Origin: Suillus spraguei
Lineage: Eukaryota > Basidiomycota > Agaricomycetes > Boletales > Suillaceae
Reading direction: 5' to 3'
Length of the DNA: 64,000 nucleotides
Assembly: GCA_016800925.1 (NCBI GenBank)
Contig: JABCPU010000343.1
Location: 1 to 64,000 of the forward strand
Made by a program: the position numbers and the translations under genes. The notes under the pieces were generated by a model. It was not told the origin of the DNA. It ran no database searches and was given only the letters and a program-made list of their open reading frames with translations. Below, in pieces: positions 56,555 to 64,000 of this stretch (within the stretch, counting starts at the first letter, position 1; each line of letters opens with the position of its first letter).

Positions 56555-58793
56555 TGTCCTGAAAAAATGCAGACAACATTGAAACGTTGCAGACTATGTC
56601 GCAGTATTATAGTGAGATAGGTCAGGGACGTACTAGCTCGCGAATGGCAATCGAGCCAGACCCTGAGACATGCTGCGAAGCTCTCAACCATCGGAGGCGA
56701 ATGGCTGGATGCTTATTTACTAATCGAGCCAGAATCCTGCGGGCTGAGGGCTTGAAGTATGGCGCGAAGCTCAGAACGTGGGCCTCGCGATTGTCAAAAG
56801 AAGCAGAATTCTTCTGGAAAGATTCCAGAGTCTGAACTCTGCTTACGGGAGCCTTCCAGGGGCCTATATATAAATATATGATTCAATGAAATCATCGAAC
56901 GCTTGTATGATGGCCTGGTACCGTGACGAGCTGCAAAAGGTTTGTGTGATATGAAAGTTGAAAACGATTTATGAGAGGCATACCAGAGTTCAACTTGATC
57001 ATTCGATGGGTAGGTTTTGCAGCGAGTCCGAGGCAGGATGTACCATTACGCCGGAGCGAGTATTGTAAGTCTGTAACTAGCACTAGTAACTGCGCTTCCG
57101 AGGCACGATGCATGAATTATGACGTACGTCTTTGAGGGTGATGTGGTGGTATAAGCCAGGCTGGTCCCGAGCTTATGGAAGACTCATGATGGGGGTAACC
57201 GCCTATTGCCACAGTGCCGTATATAATGCTGCGCCAACCATCCACGATGCAGCATTTTATGTAATTATCGCATCTCGACCTATTGGCAACTTGAAGAATC
57301 CCTCCAAAAAGACAAATCGTGTCATTCACCAAATGCATCATGCATCGTAGCGCCACACTTCGTAAGCTTCCGATGGAAAACACATTTAATTGGCCGACTA
57401 TGCTACAGAATATAAGCTGACCAGAAATGCACAAGTACTACAGACATAACGGGACTGCGAAGCTCGAGGGGTTGATTACAAGAATATTAATTATGACGAA
57501 TCCTTCACGACCGCGACTGCGATCGCTTCCATAACGATTCCGTTGGTTCAGATGTGCAAAAAGCACGCGTGATCTTCACCCACTCCTCATGTCTCTTTCT
57601 GTAAGAAGCAAGATGGCTGAGTTGCACAGGCGTGGGATGGTGGGCGTGGAGAATAAACATGTAGTCTGACATGTCGCTCTGTTGGACCACCGAAAAGGCA
57701 TTTTCTCCGCTTCTGATAAATGCGGAGATATCGACACAATTGTCTGGAGTAACCTGTCAAACGGTCATTCCGGCTTCAGTGTAGTTTGCAAGTACACTAT
57801 GCGATGACACTCACAAAATAGGTGGAGCTAGTGGAATAATGAAATCCCTCCCATCCCGCTTTGTCTGCAATGAAAGGTCTCCAGATATGGGCCACGAACA
57901 TTGCGAATGCATCGTAAGTTGCTCAAACGGAATCGCTTGATCATCTTCTGGTGGATTGGGCAAAAGACTGGGGAGATGATAGCAAGCGAACGATACACAA
58001 ACACTTTGTTCCAAATCTCTGTAAACCGCTGAATAAGTAGATAAAGGCGAGAAAATGACACATACGTTGGTGATGATTTACACTTAGCCCACCAAACAAT
58101 TTGGAGATAGAGCGTATGATCGAGATTGAAAGTATGGTTGATTGTCCCGCGAGGTGACTCGAGTCCTTGCCGAAACATCATCACGGCCATCTCCCCTCCA
58201 AATCTCGCACAGGCGGCTTGCGAAGGGGTATTATCTACTGGAGACAACAATATTTCGTCTCCGTGATTTCCTGCACCTGCATCTGAGGATATTGCAGGTG
58301 GCTGACTTGGGGCTAGGGAATCCGTATTTGGTTCTGGCGGCGTCGTGAGCTTGGGGACAACATCTCCTGGTGTATCCAAGAGGAGTGTTTCTGAACCTTG
58401 AGGCACATGTCGCCTTTGAGAGTGGTTCATAACAACATCAACCATAGTGGGTACGATTTCCTCTTGGTTGAGTTCTTTAGCATCTGTAGGCACCGAAATC
58501 TCAGTAAAAGACGAGGTACTCGGCAGATCAACGGCATTCGCAGGAGTTGCAGGCTCGTTTACTGTAGTCGGTTCACTAGATGCCGGTCGTAGAGGTATCC
58601 TTCCTGGCATGCGAGATGGCCGTATTTTCTCCGCAGGCAGTCCCGTCACATCATTTGAAACATTAGGCGCACTGGGTGGCCCGGGAGCAGCAGGACTTAA
58701 AGGCTTTGAGTCAGGAGAAGCTGCAGGCTGATGATGCGCCTTAAACCATTCGAGGTCACGGTGTTTGAGGTGCTCAGATAGTGAAGATGTCAG
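56107..58793. repeat. 2.67-kb segmental duplication, copy 2
   Basis: This is the partner of 46254-48924. Its left edge abuts the BLM10 fragment. Its right edge continues without a break into the 5' exon of the unknown gene at 57505-58901. Confidence 0.95.
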
Positions 58794-58901
58794 AGATTGG
58801 CGCTTTGGCTGCAGTTTTGGAAGGGGTTTCTGGATAGAGGCACTGGTCGGGGTGTCCATGCGAATATCTGAGCAGGGTATAGATGTGGTCGAAATGTGCA
58901 T
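57505..58901 (-). CDS. Hypothetical protein, intact duplicate
   Basis: Three exons: from ATG 58901 (MHISTTSIPCSDIRMDTPTS) to about 58065, then about 58020-57830, then about 57755-57505. The first part is a disordered Pro/Ser-rich leader (APGPPSAPNVSNDVTGLPAE). From RGTINHTFNLDHTLYLQIVWW a folded domain begins that continues TDLEQSVCVSFACYHLPSLL, CSWPISGDLSLQTKRDGRDF, NCVDISAFIRSGENAFSVVQ, DMSDYMFILHAHHPTPVQLS. It has a beta-rich look. I recall similar uncharacterised agaricomycete proteins but know no function. The second copy at 47649 is broken. Confidence 0.6.
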
Positions 58902-59496
58902 TGTAATCTATAAATTTATATGTCAAACCATGAATAAACAGCGCGTGCACACCTTACAGGTGATTGAACTGAAGGTTCCGCTTGCGTAGTATTAAGAATA
59001 GTACTAGGAAACATTAGGTTTGCGCTTGGAGTCGCATCCCGGGCAATTGTGATTACTGAGGTAGTGTCCCAAAACAAGATCATGACATTGATGTTCAGGT
59101 TTAATAAATGCCTGCGTACTTGTATTCTTGAACCGTGGCTTCGCCTTCAGCTCACCTCAGGCAACACTTTTCGGTGCCTATAAAGGGTCTTTGAGACCCG
59201 GTTATTATGTTGTGGGAAACCTATCTGCGAGACCCACCTACCCTCCGATCTAAAAATAGCTTACATGTAATTTTGCCTCCTGCCCTTCCTGCGTACCTAC
59301 GGCGCCTCCCGCACTTTGTTTTGTAGGCTCTGGCAGTTCATTTGTAGGCTCGCGTGGTATGGATAATAGTCTGGTAGGATCGTCTAGTAGGCTCTGGAGG
59401 TATCCTTGGTATGTGTCCATTTATGTATCGCATACAAATTAATGTACTCAGTACAAGTTTTTCTGTAGGCATCGTACGCATGCAGATCTTCTCTCC
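58902..59496. other. Intergenic between divergent genes
   Basis: This 595-bp stretch separates the unknown gene (minus) from the KDZ gene (plus). Near 59330-59400 the word TAGGCTC recurs (GTAGGCTCTGGCAG, GTAGGCTCGCG, AGTAGGCTCTGGAGG). No inverted repeat that could be a transposon end was recognised. Confidence 0.45.
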
Positions 59497-62400
59497 ATGA
59501 CTCTAACTAACTCCCGGAACACTCGTAAAGCTCAACTCGTATGCTCTGGCCTCGGGCAACACTTTGTAAGTCCGAGGAAAGCCAGAGACAAGAGGAAAAC
59601 GCAAACACTCGTGGCATTGCCTGGCGCGGAACTCAAGCGTCGTCATCTACTTGCTCAAATGCAACGCCTCATGGATCCTACATCATCCCAAACATTGTGT
59701 TCTCCTCGTACCACACTGGGTGGTCCCTCTGGTGAAGCAGACAACATGAACACGCACAATTTTGATTTCACAGGCGCTGAAGACCAAATGTCGGAGGAAG
59801 TCTCTTCTGATAGGCTCACAGACATAGAGACAAGTCCACGCAAGCGGCGCATTCTCCCCGATAAATCGACAGATACATTATACGCCAACTGGCAGAAGCT
59901 TATACCCACCCTCGTTGACCCGCAATTGAGTTATTATGCTCGAACTCTTGGGCAAGCCTTGGAGAAAACTCACGATGTGATCTCAGCATGCGGGACTCAC
60001 ACATGCGCTCATAAAAGGACGAATATGTTGTGTTTATTCTTCGATAGCAAGTACTTACATTTTTTCCTATTGCCTAATCTAACGAGTGCAATGTCAACAG
60101 GATTTGTATCAATCGACGTACTGAGCTGCGAATGCTCCAGCCTTGCGCAGGTCCTCCTTCATCATGGGTTATTCCCTACTTCACCTTCACAACCTCGTAT
60201 GGCAGTCTCAGTGGATCTACTGTCGTTTTATCGAGCACTCTTTGAGCGTTCTTGTGATGCAATCAACGCTCTGGCATCCGCGCTCAAAACCCACTATTCA
60301 CGCCGAGGGTTTCAAGTCACTGACGCACGGGTAAGATCTATTTGTCTTGTATTAATGTTACTAAACTATTTCAGGGTGAACTTGTGCAGGAACCCTTTCG
60401 TCGCGGTCTGGGCCATGCCGTACAGTGGTACGATGTCCTACAGGTCGAAATCGAACGCCAAGTCGACACAGTTCTCCAACAAAGTCGAGACCGTGTGGCC
60501 AACCTCCAACCACCCCAACCACCACCACCTCAAAGTTCAGATTCAATTGTCTTACACCGTGGGCGATGTGCACCACTCCTTGCACAGCGCTGTCCGGCAT
60601 GTTTTGGCGGCACACTATTCGGCCGACCCATTGAACAAGGTGGAGACATACATGTCGCTACGGATGGTAATTTCCATCATCGTCACCGGCGTTCTGCGGG
60701 TGACTGTCCTCGTTTCTATGAGCCAACTTACTTCCTTTCCAAGCAATTTGTTGATGCAGTCGGGCGCCGAATCAATGCACAACGTAAGCGACCAGCAAAG
60801 GCACACGCGCCCCTTGTCCCTGATGAAGCTATCGACCTATGTGAGAATGCATACGAAGCTGCCGACGGGAAGAAACAAAAGGCCGCTATGGACAGCTTTG
60901 ACGACACAGGCATAATGGCGCTTATTTGCCGTCATGATATTCCTCTTTTTTTTGCTAACATCGATACCCCTGGCGAGCAACAGAAGTACTCTGTTGCGCT
61001 GATTGAACACTTGTTCACATTGCTCCCTCCTCAAGCCACGGTCGTGACTCTCTACGACGTCGGCTGTGTTCTTGCACGGTCCCTTTCAAAGGTACGTACA
61101 TGATCTTAATTACATTCACTTGCTGATTATACCCAGTTCGAGATTCTCCCTCAGGATGTGTTATTGCGCCTGCGCTTCGCAACTACAGCCATGCACGCGT
61201 ATGGCCATGAATGGGCCTGTCAACTGGTGCACAATCCACGGATGTGCATTGGCATGGGGTTATCTGACGGCGAGGGGACTGAGCGGTTGTGGTCGCGATT
61301 CATTCGCCTGATAGGTGTCGAAAGATCATCATCGGTACGTTACATGATATTGTACGCTAACATATATGTACTAATACTTTAATTCACTTAGCGTCAGCGC
61401 CGTATTTGGTTAATTGACCGCCAAGCGACTGCGATAGGATCTGAGATGAAAGATGACCTCGGTGACTGGATTAAACGCCGTTTGAAACGGGGCATCAAGG
61501 ACCAGGGTTCTGTGGCACTCGATGCTATCAACCGTTGTGAAACATCTGTGGAGGACCTACAGGCTCAGTGGGCTGACCAACGACAATCACAACTCTCAAT
61601 TCGCGCTCGTGAGTAACCATACAATGTGCGCACAACGAGTAGTTCTGCTAAAGATGTCTTCAGATGCTCCTGCTCGCCTCCGAAAAGAACTTGACACTGT
61701 TCTGGCTCTACAATCCGATTTGGATGCCTCTGATCGAGCCTTGCAGGCTACAAGGACTACGCTAGAGAAGGACGCAGCATCCGGTGATACCCTCGATGTC
61801 CTCGAGAGCCTACAGAGGGGCCATGATCGTCTCATGGCCAAAGTCGAAGCACTGTATTCTTCTCTAAATGTACACGACAGATTTCCCGAGCTCGATGGAG
61901 TCAATCTGGACTTCGTCCGTGTACTTCTTATCGCACGCGATCTTAAGATGAATATTCGGAAGCGCGCTATCGCCAGTTTTTTTGAATGGGATAAGCTCGA
62001 TCGCGCTGTAGGTGGATCCCAACAAACATTAGGTAAGTCTTCATGTCCGACTACTCATCCATTCTAACCTTATTTTTCAGGGACAAAACTTCATCAACAC
62101 ACTCGGAAAGCCATTGCAAAACGGCAACCTGCTCTGATGACGGCCATCAGAAAATTTAATTCATATTGTGAGCGCCTAGAGTTACTCTACGATCCTGCTT
62201 GGAACATCCCGCTTCCCACCGCCCTCCCCACAAAATTAGCTGAGTTACGTGGTGACCAGACATTAATGCAGGATGTCTGGGTCACACCCTCAATGGGAGA
62301 GGTGCCTCGATGGCTGGCAGACTCAGATGTCAGGGATGGAATCCGCGCCCTTCTCAAACGTGACCGGTGTCGGGAGGAGCAACAACGCTTAGGTATGGAG

Positions 62401-63753
62401 GCGGACAATTTGTGCCGCTTCTTTGGAGAGGAGCTGACGGCACTGGAGCTTTCACTCCGTTTGCCTGAAAGTAAGTTTGCTTCTCAATATTCAATCAATG
62501 TTTAAATGTTGAACTTGCTCATTTATAGACAAGCGCTTTGTTGTTCCATTGCAACAGAAGCGCTCTCATTTCCTCCGCCTTCAGACGCGATGGGCAAATT
62601 CGCTAGCATCTTCGGTTCGGTTTACGAGCCGTGCAAAGGAGGCGCTAGATTGCGCTATAGCCTACTCTGGAGGTCCTCAAAGTACCACTCTTCACTTGGC
62701 GAGTGTGACAGTGCAAGACCCTGTTCCAGAGGATGAAGCAGTGTTGCCTGAGGTAGACGACTTGGCAGAGGTTGAGCCCGAGCAAGCTGCGCTCGCAGAC
62801 ATCCTGGAGGGTGATATTGCTGGAGCAGAGTTCGTTGAGGACGAAGATATCGTGCATGATATTTGTGCCAACATAGTGTGGGATCCGCCCAAGGTACGTC
62901 AATATTGTTGACGCCAACTCTCACTAACATATATGTAGGGTCTCCTGATTGATGACTTCCGTGCACCATCTCAAGACTCGCATACGATCGTGCCTGGACG
63001 TGTAGCCACAAGAACAACGTCATCGACTGGACGCTTCCCCCAGCAAGTGTTTGAGCCGAGGGATATATCTTTTCTCGCTCGTCCGACTGCATTCCTCAAT
63101 GATGTATGTATCAATGGCTGTGCCATCCTCCTGCAGATGGACATGCCTAACCCAACCGTGGCTATCTTCTCTACACACGATCTGCCTCGCATCCGCTACA
63201 ATGCCGCAGATGATATACTTTGGCGCAATACATCCTGGACGTGTTATTGGGAGAAAGATGTATGGGTTCTGCCAATTCATAGGCCAGCTAATGTTGGCCA
63301 TTGGGTTGTTTGCGTTATATATTTGTCAAGAAAAGAACTTCACCTCTTTGACAGTCTCGCTGAACAGAAACCATGGAAACATGACGTGAAAGTAGGTTCA
63401 TTCTAGCTTTCATGCAATGATGATTTTGATTGCTTTGCAGGATATCACGAAACTAGTCTGTCGACTTCTGATGATAGCACGTCAACGAGAGAAGGAGGTA
63501 CATATTAATCTTGATGGATGGGTAGCTCGCCCATTGACAGTGAGTTCGGGTGTATCTCCTGTCTCAACCCTCAATTTGACGATTCACGCAGGTTAAATCT
63601 CTCCAGACCAATGGATATGATTGCGGCATATGGATTTTAGCAGCGATGATTGCTGTCCTACGTGGACGGCACATTACGCGACTACAAGAGGATGAAATGA
63701 GTGACCTACGACATTATCTACGTGCTCGCGTACTTTCCATACCAGTATTCTAG
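59497..63753 (+). mobile_element. KDZ-family DNA transposase with C-terminal Ulp1-type protease
   Basis: Ten exons stay in phase for 1,268 codons: 59497-60330, 60375-61091, 61137-61334, 61392-61608, 61664-62032, 62081-62470, 62529-62893, 62939-63391, 63441-63539 and 63592-63753. The N terminus is basic, followed by a CxC-type cysteine cluster (CGTHTC...CEC, about 59990-60140). The RNase H-fold core shows DGNFHHRHRR, YDVGC, HAYGHEWACQ and GLSDGEGTERLW, which are KDZ hallmarks. A C48/Ulp1 cysteine protease domain follows, with HWVVCVIY (His), LFDS (Asp) and NGYDCGIW (Cys). All key residues are present, so it could be active. A further GC-AG intron at 60047-60100 (54 nt) may be removed. Terminal repeats were not found. 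Confidence 0.88.
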
Positions 63754-64000
63754 CCTGCATGCATGTACCATACCGTTACTACCCTAAGTCTGTACATATT
63801 GACCATTGGCAAGCAATCTATCATACTGTCTCCTCCCCGCAAACATATTTGAATTTGCCAACGAGGACAAATCATGATGCGTCAAACAGGCTATCATAGA
63901 ATATATCTCCCTCAAGTTGGCCATACATCCTAACAAGTATCATTATATCGAACACCTATCCAAGAATCTTCTCCCTACCATAAACATCGAGCTTGTGGAA
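63754..64000. other. 3' flank of the KDZ gene
   Basis: Short A/T-rich flank with no gene seen. If a transposon end lies here, it was not recognisable from one side. Confidence 0.4.

Overview
The window is nuclear DNA of a filamentous basidiomycete, most likely an Agaricomycete. Coding sequence is cut by many short GT-AG introns of about 50-90 nt. The families fit such a genome: an ADP1-type ABCG transporter, a polyporopepsin-like aspartic protease, a Ty3-type gag, a KDZ (Kyakuja-Dileera-Zisupton) transposase, and pieces of PAG1, SEC23, BLM10 and GMP synthase genes. I found no tRNA, rRNA, CRISPR array or telomeric repeat.

Layout. 0-9 kb: a complete ABC transporter on the minus strand, two unrecognised plus-strand genes and a broken aspartic protease gene. 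9.3-16.6 kb: a fragment of the PAG1/TAO3 cell-morphogenesis gene, a small unknown gene, and then almost only tandem repeats (27-bp, about 175-bp, and a 1.66-kb TTTCATAGT satellite). 16.7-36.5 kb: the most interesting block. It has two paralogous minus-strand genes (A, 3'-truncated; B, intact at 1,225 aa) that carry a ParB/sulfiredoxin-like NGxHR motif, and gene C (1,756 aa). Gene C joins zinc fingers, a tyrosine-recombinase-like domain with a full R-K-R-H-Y set, and a RecQ-type helicase. A 20-bp-or-longer GC-rich palindrome is found only in this block. It sits in specific introns of all three genes and in tandem arrays upstream of A and of C.

36.5-44 kb: a truncated Ty3-type gag-protease gene, an amidase pseudogene, a second and inverted PAG1 fragment, and a coiled-coil gene whose 3' end was extended by tandem copying of an exon plus intron. 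44.9-58.9 kb: an MFS drug transporter and an unknown gene. Their shared 2.67-kb boundary region occurs twice, around 7.2 kb of juxtaposed broken pieces of host genes (GMP synthase, carnitine acetyltransferase, SEC23, BLM10) and one unknown gene. 59.5-63.8 kb: a ten-exon KDZ transposase ending in a Ulp1-type cysteine protease domain.

How it may fit together. The 16.7-36.5 kb block reads as one genetic unit: a recombinase-helicase, ParB-like partners, and palindromes that could be their DNA sites. The fragment mosaic at 38-56 kb looks like a zone where pieces of host genes were collected by mobile DNA or repair. Exon structures for genes A, B, C and the KDZ gene were joined by hand and stay in phase throughout. 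All function calls rest on motif recognition by eye.
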